Shown: piece by piece, positions 1 through 7,413 of the stretch | Layout: every line of letters begins with the position of its first letter | Numbering within the stretch: the stretch's first letter is position 1 | NCBI GenBank assembly: GCA_051881395.1 | Contig: JBJEPU010000190.1 | Coordinates: 1 to 28,493 of the forward strand | DNA from: Fimenecus sp051881395 | Lineage (GTDB): Bacteria > Bacillota > Clostridia > Oscillospirales > Acutalibacteraceae | Length of the DNA stretch: 28,493 bases | Reading direction: 5' to 3' | Translations under genes and position numbers: made by a program | The notes under the pieces: generated by a model | Told to the model about the DNA's origin: nothing | Databases searched by the model: none | The model's input: only the letters and a program-made list of their open reading frames with translations

Positions 1-408
1 AGACGGAATGTCCACCTTTTTGCCGTTGACGAGATAGTGACCGTGGGTGGTGAGCTGTCTTGCCTCTGCGCGGGACGAAGCCCAGCCCAGAAGGTAAGCG
101 ACGTTATCGAGTCTGCTTTCGCAAATGCGAAGCAGGTTTTCACCGGTCATACCCTGTTTGCGTTCCGCCATCAGGAAATACTTGTGGAACTGCCCTTCCT
201 GAATCCCGTAATAACGGCGAGCCTGCTGCTTCGCACGAAGCTGCATACCGTATTCGGAAGTCTTTTTGCGGCCCTGGCCGTGTTGGCCCGGCGCATAGCT
301 GCGGCGTTCAAATGCACATTTACCGGTGTAGCAACGGTCACCCTTTAAAAAGAGCTTCTTGCCCTCACGGCGGCAAATTTTGCAAACCGCACCTGTATAT
401 CTTGCCAT
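1..408 (-). CDS. rpsD: 30S ribosomal protein S4, C-terminus cut by window edge
   Basis: Primary 16S rRNA-binding protein that nucleates 30S assembly. The visible 136 codons start MARYTGAVCKICRREGKK and continue through the S4 RNA-binding domain as far as the segment ending VNGKKVDIPS, so the last third lies outside the window. Cys9, Cys12, Cys26 and Cys31 form a CxxC...C....C set, the zinc-binding (C+) version of S4. The start at 408 follows GGAGG at about 9 bases. It sits 19 bases downstream of rpsK in the alpha part of the cluster, where rpoA and rplQ would be expected next. In many bacteria S4 represses its own operon; no S4-type pseudoknot was identified here. Confidence 0.97.
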   Translation of the reverse strand, partial: MARYTGAVCKICRREGKKLFLKGDRCYTGKCAFERRSYAPGQHGQGRKKTSEYGMQLRAKQQARRYYGIQEGQFHKYFLMAERKQGMTGENLLRICESRLDNVAYLLGWASSRAEARQLTTHGHYLVNGKKVDIPS

Positions 409-427
409 AAATTACACCTCCAAAAAC

Positions 428-826
428 TTACACTCTTCTTCTCTTGGGCGGGCGGCAGCCGTTGTGGGGAATGGGGGTAACGTCTTTAATCATCGTTACA
501 TCCAAACCGGCGGTCTGCAACGCACGGATTGCGGCTTCACGCCCCGAACCCGGGCCCTTGACATAAACTTCCACCGTTTTCATACCGTGGTCAATTGCAA
601 TTTTTGCGGCGGTTTCCGCGGCAGTCTGCGCTGCGAACGGCGTAGACTTTTTGGAGCCTCTGAACCCCATTTCGCCGGCAGAAGCCCACGAAACAGCGTT
701 GCCCTGCACATCGGTAATCGTGACAATGGTGTTGTTGAAGGTGGATTGAATATGTGCTGCACCTTTTTCGATATTTTTGCGTTCACGACGACGGCGAGTC
801 GCCGTGCCTTTTTTTGCGGTAGCCAT
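428..826 (-). CDS. rpsK: 30S ribosomal protein S11
   Basis: Small-subunit platform protein that contacts 16S rRNA near the E site. Its 132 residues match the usual family length of about 130. The middle contains HIQSTFNNTIVTITD and the C-terminus ends in the basic S11 tail PIPHNGCRPPKRRRV. An in-frame GTG lies nine bases upstream at 835, but it abuts the GGAGGG ribosome binding site. The ATG at 826, nine bases after GGAGGG, is therefore the better start and gives MATAKKGTATRRRR. It follows rpsM by 15 bases. Confidence 0.97.
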   Translation of the reverse strand: MATAKKGTATRRRRERKNIEKGAAHIQSTFNNTIVTITDVQGNAVSWASAGEMGFRGSKKSTPFAAQTAAETAAKIAIDHGMKTVEVYVKGPGSGREAAIRALQTAGLDVTMIKDVTPIPHNGCRPPKRRRV

Positions 827-841
827 TGAATACACCCTCCC

Positions 842-1210
842 TTATTTCTTCTTATTTGCGATGGTCTTCTTCGGACCTTTACGGGTACGCGCGTTGTTCT
901 TCGAAGTCTGGCCGCGAACGGGAAGACCCTTTCTGTGACGGGTTCCGCGATAGCTGCCGATTTCAATCAAGCGCTTAATGTCGAACGCGACGTCGCGGCG
1001 AAGGTCACCCTCAACCTTAACGTTGTGCTCAATGTATTCACGAAGCTTTGCTACATCTTCTTCGGTCAAATCCTTTACACGTGTGTCGGGATTTACACCA
1101 GTTGCGGCAATAATATCGCTTGCCGTTTTTCTGCCGATACCGTAGATGTAAGTGAGGCCGATTTCGACTCTCTTGTCTCTCGGTAAATCAACACCTGAAA
1201 TACGTGCCAT
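842..1210 (-). CDS. rpsM: 30S ribosomal protein S13
   Basis: Small-subunit head protein that contacts the large subunit and the P-site tRNA. The 122-residue product begins MARISGVDLPRDKRVEIGLT and has the typical S13 helix-two-turn-helix region (YIYGIGRKTASDI). Its basic C-terminus contains GLPVRGQTSKNNARTRKG. It is the first gene of the alpha group (rpsM-rpsK-rpsD). It is preceded by an unusually long 117-base gap that contains a perfect 12-bp hairpin, reported separately. Confidence 0.98.
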   Translation of the reverse strand: MARISGVDLPRDKRVEIGLTYIYGIGRKTASDIIAATGVNPDTRVKDLTEEDVAKLREYIEHNVKVEGDLRRDVAFDIKRLIEIGSYRGTRHRKGLPVRGQTSKNNARTRKGPKKTIANKKK

Positions 1211-1275
1211 TTAACTTTGCACCTCCATTATGATGCGGTAAATTTTACCAATGAAATTTCCGTTTGCGAAAGCGC

Positions 1276-1308
1276 AATATCGTTGTTTAGATCTTTAACA
1301 ACGATATT
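1276..1308 (-). promoter_or_regulatory. Perfect 12-bp hairpin upstream of rpsM
   Basis: Positions 1276-1287 (AATATCGTTGTT) and 1297-1308 (AACAACGATATT) are exact reverse complements with a nine-base loop. The stem lies in the only gap over 100 bases inside the cluster. No run of T follows the 3' arm in the transcribed (minus) direction, so it does not look like an intrinsic terminator. A role in mRNA processing or in feedback control of the alpha genes is inference. Confidence 0.6.
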
Positions 1309-1327
1309 CGAGCGCGCGGCAGGGAGA

Positions 1328-1441
1328 TCAGCCCTGACGCTGTTTGTGCTTCGGATTTTCGCAAATGACCATAACTTTGCCCTTGCGTTTAATAATTTTG
1401 CACTTTTCGCAAATTTTTTTGACAGAAGGTCTGACTTTCAT
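1328..1441 (-). CDS. rpmJ: 50S ribosomal protein L36, zinc form
   Basis: Smallest large-subunit protein, 37 residues, easily missed by length cut-offs. It starts MKVRPSVKKICEKCKIIK and ends NPKHKQRQG. Cys11, Cys14, Cys27 and His32 make the CCCH zinc site of the C+ form. Start at 1441 follows GGAGGTATTCCCAT-type sequence with good spacing. It lies 44 bases after infA, the standard infA-rpmJ-rpsM order of Firmicutes. Confidence 0.97.
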   Translation of the reverse strand: MKVRPSVKKICEKCKIIKRKGKVMVICENPKHKQRQG

Positions 1442-1485
1442 ATGGGAATACCTCCTTCTTAAAAATCAAGAACTAAACCTGTTGC

Positions 1486-1704
1486 TTATTTGGTTCGCCA
1501 TGTAATGCGCCCGCGCGTGAGGTCATATGGCGACATTTCGACCGTCACTTTGTCGCCCGGCAGAATGCGGATGAAATTCATACGCAACTTACCGGAAATA
1601 TGGGCTAAAATTTGGTGACCGTTTTCAAGCTCCACCTGAAACTGTGCGTTCGGCAGTGCCTCAACGACCGTACCTTCAATTTCTATCATATCCTGCTTTG
1701 ACAT
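1486..1704 (-). CDS. infA: Translation initiation factor IF-1
   Basis: 72-residue single OB-fold factor that occupies the A site of the 30S subunit during initiation. It starts MSKQDMIEIEGTVVEALPNA and contains the conserved HISGKLRMNFIRILPGDKV segment. It ends PYDLTRGRITWRTK, the normal IF-1 length and C-terminus. The start at 1704 is preceded by GGAGGTTTGAG. It lies four bases after the KOW-domain gene. Confidence 0.98.
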   Translation of the reverse strand: MSKQDMIEIEGTVVEALPNAQFQVELENGHQILAHISGKLRMNFIRILPGDKVTVEMSPYDLTRGRITWRTK

Positions 1705-1708
1705 AAAC

Positions 1709-1951
1709 TCAAACCTCCGAAAAAGACTTTAACGCTTGTTTGATTGCCCGGTCAGACCGCATTTGCGCTTCTGTGAGCGTGTGCTCGGTTTTTCTGATAT
1801 GCTTCGGGTTTTTGGGCTTGGGCTTTTGTAGCCTTCGCTCTTTCCCGTCGCAGACGAACACGCGCGTTTCGCTTTTGCCGACCACGCACATTGCTTTGCC
1901 GCAGTCGCGTCCGCACAAGGCGTACACAACCGTACCGATTGCCCATTCCAT
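1709..1951 (-). CDS. KOW-domain RNA-binding protein (L14e/L27e-like)
   Basis: 80-residue basic protein between map and infA. The N-terminal half, MEWAIGTVVYALCGRDCGKA followed by a CVVG turn, resembles the G(x)VV.S.aGRDkG.x(F/M)vV pattern of the KOW-type proteins annotated in Clostridia as ribosomal protein L14E/L6E/L27E-like. The C-terminal half is rich in Lys and Pro (KPKPKNPKHIRK) and ends in a short helix-forming segment. Position in the cluster, tight spacing (12 bases after map, 4 before infA) and charge support a ribosome- or RNA-associated role. The exact function is unknown. Confidence 0.85.
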   Translation of the reverse strand: MEWAIGTVVYALCGRDCGKAMCVVGKSETRVFVCDGKERRLQKPKPKNPKHIRKTEHTLTEAQMRSDRAIKQALKSFSEV

Positions 1952-1963
1952 ACAAAACCGCCT

Positions 1964-2716
1964 TTATCTGATTTTAGTCAGAATTTGCGGACCGTTTGCA
2001 GTAATCGCAACCGTATGCTCAAAATGCGCTGCGAGCTTCCCGTCACGGGTTTTTACAGTCCAACCGTCGGGCATTTGACGGATTGCTTTGTCCCCCTCGG
2101 TAATCATGGGTTCAATCGCAATCACCATACCCGGCAACAGGCGCACACCGCGTCCCGGTGTGCCGAAATTCGGTACGCTGGGGTCTTCATGGAGCTTGGC
2201 GCCGACGCCGTGCCCTGTGTATTCGCGCACAACACCGTAGCCGCGTTCCTCGCAATGCGTTTGCACCGCAGAGGCTATGTCGCCGATTCTGCCGCCTGCG
2301 ACCGCCTTTTCGATGCCTTTATACAGGCTCTCCTCGGTCGTGTCGCACAGCCGCTTCGCCGCGTCGGAAATGTTCCCGGCGGCGAAAGTAGCAGCATTGT
2401 CGCCGTTATAACCGTCCACCTTGGCGCCAAGGTCAATGCTGACGATGTCGCCCTCTTTGATGACACGCTTTTTGCTCGGAATTCCGTGAATGACCTCGTC
2501 ATTTATGGAAATGCATGCCGTGGCAGGGAAACCGTACAAATGCAGGAAGTTCGGCTCGGCGCCTTGCTTCTTGATGTAATCGTACGCAATTTTGTCAATT
2601 TCATAGGTGGTGACACCCGGCTTGACAGCTTCCCCTGCCAACTGTAATGCCTCCGCCGAAATGATACAAGCCTTTCTCATAAGCTCGATTTCTCGGGCGG
2701 TTTTCAGCACTATCAT
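1964..2716 (-). CDS. map: Methionine aminopeptidase, type I
   Basis: Cytosolic metalloprotease that removes the initiator methionine from nascent proteins. The 250 residues are the normal length for a type I enzyme without N-terminal extension. All pita-bread metal and catalytic residues can be placed: His77 (INDEVIHGIP), Asp95 (SIDLGA), Asp106 (GYNGDNAATF), His169 (YTGHGVG), His176 (LHEDPSVPNFG), Glu202 (IEPMI) and Glu233 (HFEHTVAIT). The start at 2716 is two bases after the adk stop, with its GGAGG inside the adk end, so translation is probably coupled. The secY-adk-map order is typical of Firmicutes. Confidence 0.98.
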   Translation of the reverse strand: MIVLKTAREIELMRKACIISAEALQLAGEAVKPGVTTYEIDKIAYDYIKKQGAEPNFLHLYGFPATACISINDEVIHGIPSKKRVIKEGDIVSIDLGAKVDGYNGDNAATFAAGNISDAAKRLCDTTEESLYKGIEKAVAGGRIGDIASAVQTHCEERGYGVVREYTGHGVGAKLHEDPSVPNFGTPGRGVRLLPGMVIAIEPMITEGDKAIRQMPDGWTVKTRDGKLAAHFEHTVAITANGPQILTKIR

Positions 2717-2718
2717 GC

Positions 2719-3351
2719 TTAATCCTCCAATGCTTTGAAGGTCAGAGCGGTTGTATCGGCAACCTCCTCCTGCCCTTCCACCACGCGAAGAATGCCCTTC
2801 TTCTCGTAGTAGCCCTTCAACGGCTCGGTCTGCTCATGATAGGTCTTTAAGCGGTCGAGCACGGTTTCGGGCATATCGTCCTTTCTCTGGACGAGTGTAT
2901 CGCCGCAAGCGTCACAGATGCCCTCTGTTTTCGGCTTTTTGAACTCGGTGTGATAGGTCGCGCCGCATTTCAGGCAAACGCGTCTGCCCGAAAGCCGTGC
3001 TGCGATTTTTTCGTCCGGCACTTCAATGTCAATGACCTTATCAATGCGAACGCCCATTTCGTCGAGCGCCTCTGCCTGCGGAATGGTCCGCGGGAAACCG
3101 TCGAGGATGAAACCGTTTTTGCAGTCATCCTGTTTCAGTCTCTCGTCGATGATGCCGATGACAACCTCGTCGGGGACGAGCTTGCCGGCATCGATAAAGG
3201 ATTTCGCTTTAAGCCCCATTTCGGTTCCGTTTGCCATAGCTTCGCGGAGCATATTGCCCGTCGAGATTGCGGGAATCGAGAGCTTTTCACAGATTTTTTC
3301 AGCCTGTGTGCCTTTGCCCGCACCCGGCGCGCCGAGTAAAATCAGGTTCAT
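2719..3351 (-). CDS. adk: Adenylate kinase, zinc-containing long form
   Basis: Converts AMP and ATP to two ADP, balancing adenine nucleotide pools. 210 residues. The P-loop GAPGAGKGTQ lies at residues 7-16, the AMP-binding segment around STGNMLR, and FILDGFPRT near residue 81. The LID domain carries Cys126, Cys129, Cys146 and Cys149, a four-Cys zinc site as in Gram-positive enzymes. The start at 3351 follows AAAAGGAGGAAACTTT. It lies 18 bases downstream of secY. Confidence 0.98.
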   Translation of the reverse strand: MNLILLGAPGAGKGTQAEKICEKLSIPAISTGNMLREAMANGTEMGLKAKSFIDAGKLVPDEVVIGIIDERLKQDDCKNGFILDGFPRTIPQAEALDEMGVRIDKVIDIEVPDEKIAARLSGRRVCLKCGATYHTEFKKPKTEGICDACGDTLVQRKDDMPETVLDRLKTYHEQTEPLKGYYEKKGILRVVEGQEEVADTTALTFKALED

Positions 3352-3369
3352 AAAGTTTCCTCCTTTTGC

Positions 3370-4686
3370 TTAATCTAAGAAGCCCTTGTAATGACGCATC
3401 ATCATCTGGCTTTCGAGCTGTTTCACGGTTTCGAGTGCAACACCGACCATAATGATGATAGATGTGCCGCCCAAGGACAGATTGACCTGCTTGTCAAACA
3501 GCGCGGTAATCTGCGAGAACAGAATCGGGAACAGCGCGACAACCGAAATCAGCAATGCACCAAGCAATGTTATTCTTGACAAAATCTTTGTGATATAGTC
3601 AGAAGTGGGCTTGCCGGGACGAATGCCCGGGATCGCACCGCTGTTTCTGCGGATGTTGTTTGCCATTTCAATGGGATTGTACTGAATTGCCGCATAGAAA
3701 TAGGCAAAGAAAATAATCAGTACAAAATACATCAATGCATATGCCCAATGGTCCGTCTGGAAGATGTTAAAGAAGCCTTCCCAGAAGCCACCCTCTTTTA
3801 CCGTGACAAACATTTGAATGGTCGGCGGTAAGGAAAGAATGGAGGACGCAAAGATGATGGGAAGAACGCCGCACATATTAACCTTAATCGGAATGTGGGT
3901 ATTCTGCCCGCCGTACATTTTGCGGCCGACCACGCGCTTGGCATACTGCACGGGAATGCGACGCTCGGCGTTGTCCATCCAAACGATGTAGGCAATCATC
4001 AAAATCATGCTGATGAATGCAATCGGGATGAGCGCGAAATACGCACCGCCGCGGTCCATATAGCTGTAAAGGGAATACAGCGTGGTGGGCATACGGGAAA
4101 CGATACCGGCAAACAAGATAATTGAAATGCCGTTGCCGATGCCCTTGTCGTTAATCTGCTCGCCGAGCCACATCAACAGTGCAGCGCCTGCGGTATAGCA
4201 AAGAATAATGACCAATGCCTGGAACACTGCCCAGAAACCGGTGTATTTTGCACCGGAGGCGGCTACGGTGAGATAGCCCTGTGCACGGATATAGAAGTAA
4301 TATGCCGTGCTTTGCAGTGCCGCCAAACCGATTGCCGTGTAGCGGGTGATGGAAGAAATTTTCTTTCTGCCCTCTTCGCCTTCTTTGGCCAGCTTTTCCA
4401 GCGGCGGAATTGCGACAGTCAACAGCTGAATGATGATGGACGCGTTGATGTACGGCGTAATCGACATTGCGAACAGCGTACCGTAGTTAAACGCATCACC
4501 GGTCATCATGCTGAGATATGTCATAAAGTTGTTGGCGTTTGCATCGGTAATCAAGCCTTCCGCAATGTCCACAAACGGAACGGGAAGCGCGGCGCCGATG
4601 CGGAAAATCAATACGATAAAAGCCGTATACAGCAGCTTTTTACGCAAATCGGCGATTTTCCAAGCGTTGATAAATGTTTGAAACAT
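3370..4686 (-). CDS. secY: Protein translocase subunit SecY
   Basis: Ten-helix membrane channel of the Sec translocon, needed for export of proteins such as the signal-peptide proteins further along this window. 438 residues, beginning MFQTFINAWKIADLRKK with the first membrane helix around residues 20-38. It contains GIGNGISIILFAGI and the FVLIIFFAYFYAAIQYNP segment. It ends in the conserved tail QLESQMMMRHYKGFLD. An in-frame TTG at 4692 is too close to GAGGTGA to be the start; the ATG at 4686 has proper spacing. It begins two bases after the rplO stop. Confidence 0.97.
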   Translation of the reverse strand: MFQTFINAWKIADLRKKLLYTAFIVLIFRIGAALPVPFVDIAEGLITDANANNFMTYLSMMTGDAFNYGTLFAMSITPYINASIIIQLLTVAIPPLEKLAKEGEEGRKKISSITRYTAIGLAALQSTAYYFYIRAQGYLTVAASGAKYTGFWAVFQALVIILCYTAGAALLMWLGEQINDKGIGNGISIILFAGIVSRMPTTLYSLYSYMDRGGAYFALIPIAFISMILMIAYIVWMDNAERRIPVQYAKRVVGRKMYGGQNTHIPIKVNMCGVLPIIFASSILSLPPTIQMFVTVKEGGFWEGFFNIFQTDHWAYALMYFVLIIFFAYFYAAIQYNPIEMANNIRRNSGAIPGIRPGKPTSDYITKILSRITLLGALLISVVALFPILFSQITALFDKQVNLSLGGTSIIIMVGVALETVKQLESQMMMRHYKGFLD

Positions 4687-4688
4687 TA

Positions 4689-5132
4689 TCAAATCACCTC
4701 AGCCTTTCCGCCGGCTGCTTCGATTTTCTGCTTTGCCGAATCGGAAAAGCTGTTAACCTGCACAGTAAGCTTTTTGCTGATTTCGCCATTGCCTAATACT
4801 TTTACGCCATCCAGCGCCTTTTTAATAAGCCCTTTTTCGATAAGCGCGTCAACCGTAACGGTTGCGCCGTCTTCAAACGCCTTGTCAAGAGCGGAAACAT
4901 TCACTGCGGCGATTTCCTTCGCGAAAATGTTGTTAAACCCTCTCTTGGGGATACGTCTTTGTAACGGCATCTGACCGCCTTCAAAGCCGGGGCGCATGCC
5001 TCTGCCTGCGCGTGCCTTTTGACCTTTATGCCCTTTGCCTGCGGTTTTGCCCTGGCCGGAGCCGGCGCCTCTGCCGATGCGCTTTACGCTCTTTTTGGAG
5101 CCTTCCGCGGGAGACAGTTCGTGCAATTTCAT
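4689..5132 (-). CDS. rplO: 50S ribosomal protein L15
   Basis: Large-subunit assembly protein of 147 residues, the usual length. It starts MKLHELSPAEGSKKSVKRIG and has the Gly/Arg/Lys-rich L15 N-terminus (RGAGSGQGKTAGKGHKGQKA). The C-terminal domain follows (VNSFSDSAKQKIEAAGGKAEVI). Start at 5132 is preceded by AAGGAGGTGCG. It lies 12 bases after rpmD and 2 bases before secY, the standard spc order. Confidence 0.97.
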   Translation of the reverse strand: MKLHELSPAEGSKKSVKRIGRGAGSGQGKTAGKGHKGQKARAGRGMRPGFEGGQMPLQRRIPKRGFNNIFAKEIAAVNVSALDKAFEDGATVTVDALIEKGLIKKALDGVKVLGNGEISKKLTVQVNSFSDSAKQKIEAAGGKAEVI

Positions 5133-5144
5133 ATTCGCACCTCC

Positions 5145-5324
5145 TTAAGCTTTCGTTACCTCGATAAGATGAGCAATCTTCTTAATCTTACCTTGCGTTT
5201 GCGGGTTGTCGGGCTGGGTAGCCTTGTCCCCGATTTTCTTAAGACCAAGTGCATGGGCGGTGGCAATCTGATCTTTTTTGCTGCCGATGAGGCTCTTTTT
5301 CAGTGTAACGGTTACGTTTGCCAT
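5145..5324 (-). CDS. rpmD: 50S ribosomal protein L30
   Basis: 59-residue large-subunit protein, normal length. It begins MANVTVTLKKSLIGSKKDQI and contains the L30 signature ATAHALGLKKIGDKATQPDN. It ends IAHLIEVTKA. Read directly from the minus strand because it is just short of 60 residues. Start follows AAGGAGGGGCACAA. It lies 12 bases after rpsE and 12 before rplO. Confidence 0.97.
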   Translation of the reverse strand: MANVTVTLKKSLIGSKKDQIATAHALGLKKIGDKATQPDNPQTQGKIKKIAHLIEVTKA

Positions 5325-5336
5325 TTGTGCCCCTCC

Positions 5337-5840
5337 TTAATCTAAAATCTCTTTGACGGATTTGCCGCGAATTGCAGCAACCTCGTCCGCGTTGCGAAGC
5401 TTGGAAAGCCCGTCGATGGTGGCTCTCACAACATTGCAGGGGTTGTTGGAACGAAGCGCCTTGGAACGGATGTCCTTAATGCCGACGGTTTCAACAACTG
5501 CACGAACCGGGCCGCCGGCGATAACGCCGGTACCGGGGGCGGCGGGTTTCATCAAAACCACGCCTGCGCCGTATTTGCCGACAATTTCGTGGGGGATTGT
5601 GGTCCCTTTCAGAGAAACCTCAATCAGGTTCTTTTTCGCGTTTTCAATGCCCTTGCGGATTGCATCCGGAACTTCGCCCGATTTGCCGAGACCGAAGCCC
5701 ACAATGCCGTTTCCGTTGCCTACAACTACCAAAGCGGAGAATTTCATGATACGGCCGCCCTTAACGGTTTTGGAAACACGGTTAATCGCAACGACTCTTT
5801 CTTCGAGTTCAAGGGTAGATGCGTCGATTTTTGTAGCCAT
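5337..5840 (-). CDS. rpsE: 30S ribosomal protein S5
   Basis: Small-subunit protein at the mRNA entry tunnel, involved in decoding fidelity. 167 residues. The N-terminal double-stranded RNA-binding domain contains KGGRIMKFSALVVVGNG and GFGLGKSGEVPDAIRKG. The C-terminal domain contains GVIAGGPVRAVVE and SNNPCNVVRATIDGL. Two in-frame ATGs lie at 5846 and 5840; GGAG is only two bases from the first and eight from the second, so 5840 is preferred. Confidence 0.97.
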   Translation of the reverse strand: MATKIDASTLELEERVVAINRVSKTVKGGRIMKFSALVVVGNGNGIVGFGLGKSGEVPDAIRKGIENAKKNLIEVSLKGTTIPHEIVGKYGAGVVLMKPAAPGTGVIAGGPVRAVVETVGIKDIRSKALRSNNPCNVVRATIDGLSKLRNADEVAAIRGKSVKEILD

Positions 5841-5856
5841 TGTCATTTCTCCTTTC

Positions 5857-6216
5857 TTAGAAGTTCAGGCCGCCCTCACGGGCACCTTCGGCGAGTGCTT
5901 CCACTCTGCCGTGATATACATAACCGCCTCTGTCAAAGACAACGTCTTTGATGTTCTTTTCGGCGGCTCTTTCTGCGAGCAATTTGCCGACTGCGCGCGC
6001 GGCGTCTTTGTTCCCGCCGTAGTCTTTGAAGTCTTTCTCGGTTGTAGATGCCGACACAAGGGTGACACCTGCAACGTCGTCGATCAACTGCGCATAAATA
6101 TGCTGGAGTGAACGGAAAACATCAAGACGCGGGCACGCTGCGGTGCCGGAAACTTTTGCACGGACTCTTTTATGGCGTTTTTGTCTCGCCTTTTTGCTGT
6201 CAGGTCTGTTAACCAC
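5857..6216 (-). CDS. rplR: 50S ribosomal protein L18
   Basis: 5S rRNA-binding protein of the large subunit, 119 residues, normal length. The N-terminus reads (GTG start) VNRPDSKKARQKRHKRVRAK, followed by the signature GTAACPRLDVFRSLQHIYAQ. The C-terminus ends EGAREGGLNF, the L18 hallmark. It uses a GTG start at 6216 nine bases after GGAG; no ATG is available upstream in the 18-base gap after rplF. Confidence 0.96.
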   Translation of the reverse strand: MVNRPDSKKARQKRHKRVRAKVSGTAACPRLDVFRSLQHIYAQLIDDVAGVTLVSASTTEKDFKDYGGNKDAARAVGKLLAERAAEKNIKDVVFDRGGYVYHGRVEALAEGAREGGLNF

Positions 6217-6234
6217 TGAATTTCACTCCTTCCA

Positions 6235-6777
6235 TTATTTACCTTTACCGGCTTTACCTTCTTTGCGGCGGATATGCTCTTCGGCATATTTGATGCCTTT
6301 GCCCTTGTAGGGTTCGGGCGGACGCTTTTCGCGTACTTCTGCCGCAAACTGGCCGACTTTCTGCTTGTCAGCACCGGAAATGATGATTTTGTTGGGCGCG
6401 GGAACATCAATGGTAATGCCTTCGGGCTCGGTCATCGTTACCTGATGCGAGAAACCGATGTTCATGACCAAATCCTTGCCCTGCTTTGCCACACGGTAAC
6501 CGACGCCGTTGACTTCCAATTCCTTTTTGAAGCCCTCGGTCACGCCGACGACCATATTGTGAAGCAATGTACGGGTCAAACCGTGCAGGGATTTGTTGAG
6601 ATTGCTGTCATCGGGACGGGTGACGACGATTGCGCCGTCCGCCATCTCGACATGCATATTGTTGTGTACTGTTCTGGTAAGCGTGCCTTTCGGACCCTTC
6701 ACGGTAACAGTACTGCCGTCGATTTTCACATCGACGCCTGCGGGAACAGCGATGGGCTGTCTGCCGATTCTGGACAT
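6235..6777 (-). CDS. rplF: 50S ribosomal protein L6
   Basis: Large-subunit protein near the factor-binding site, 180 residues. It starts MSRIGRQPIAVPAGVDVKID, with two repeated beta-sheet domains. It ends with the L6 signature KRPPEPYKGKGIKYAEEHIR followed by a Lys/Gly tail. Start is preceded by GGAGG. It lies 12 bases after rpsH and 18 before rplR. Confidence 0.98.
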   Translation of the reverse strand: MSRIGRQPIAVPAGVDVKIDGSTVTVKGPKGTLTRTVHNNMHVEMADGAIVVTRPDDSNLNKSLHGLTRTLLHNMVVGVTEGFKKELEVNGVGYRVAKQGKDLVMNIGFSHQVTMTEPEGITIDVPAPNKIIISGADKQKVGQFAAEVREKRPPEPYKGKGIKYAEEHIRRKEGKAGKGK

Positions 6778-6789
6778 ACTGTAACCTCC

Positions 6790-7188
6790 TTACCAGATAT
6801 ATGCGAGAACCTCGCCGCCGACATTGGCTTTGCGGGCTTCTCTGTCAGTCATAACGCCTTTGGAAGTGGAAAGAATCGCAACACCGAGACCCTTCATCAC
6901 CTTCGGCATATCCTCGCAGTTGGTATAGATGCGAAGACCGGGCTTGGAAACTCTGCGAAGGCCGGTGATGACCGGAGCCTTGTTCGCGCCGTATTTCAGC
7001 TCGATTTCAATCATACCCTGCTTGCCGTCTTCTTCCACTTTGAAACTCTTGATATAGCCCTCGTCCACAAGAATCTGCGCAATTGCTTTCTTCATGTTGG
7101 ATGCGGGAACTTTCACCGTGTCATGCTTTGCAGAACTCGCGTTGCGGATTCTGGTGAGCATATCACCGATGGAATCAGTAATTTGCAT
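6790..7188 (-). CDS. rpsH: 30S ribosomal protein S8
   Basis: Binds the central domain of 16S rRNA. 132 residues, normal length. It begins MQITDSIGDMLTRIRNASSA and ends with the S8 C-terminal motif GVAILSTSKGVMTDREARKA followed by GGEVLAYIW. In Gamma-proteobacteria S8 represses the spc operon by binding an rplE leader; no such site was recognised here. It lies 27 bases after the zinc S14 gene. Confidence 0.98.
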   Translation of the reverse strand: MQITDSIGDMLTRIRNASSAKHDTVKVPASNMKKAIAQILVDEGYIKSFKVEEDGKQGMIEIELKYGANKAPVITGLRRVSKPGLRIYTNCEDMPKVMKGLGVAILSTSKGVMTDREARKANVGGEVLAYIW

Positions 7189-7215
7189 ACTTTTGCCTCC
7201 TTTGCAATTGCTTTC

Positions 7216-7401
7216 TTACCAGCTTGCTTTCTTCACGCCGGGAATTTCACCCTTGTGTGCCAATTCTCTGAAGCAGATACGGCAAACACCGTATTTGCGC
7301 AGATAAGCATGCGGGCGGCCGCAGATTTTGCATCTGTTGTAAGCTCTTGTCGAATACTTGGCAGGTCTTGCCTGTTTGACTTTCATAGAAGTTTTGGCCA
7401 C
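7216..7401 (-). CDS. rpsZ: 30S ribosomal protein S14, zinc type (type Z)
   Basis: 61-residue S14 of the short zinc-binding class found in many Gram-positive bacteria. Cys24, Cys27, Cys40 and Cys43 form the zinc ribbon (CKICGRPH...CRICFREL). The C-terminus HKGEIPGVKKASW is the conserved S14 end. It lies 12 bases after rplE and 27 before rpsH. The longer zinc-free paralogue rpsN is not in the window. The symbol rpsN is also used for this gene. Confidence 0.97.
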   Translation of the reverse strand: MAKTSMKVKQARPAKYSTRAYNRCKICGRPHAYLRKYGVCRICFRELAHKGEIPGVKKASW

Positions 7402-7413
7402 TGTAATCCCTCC

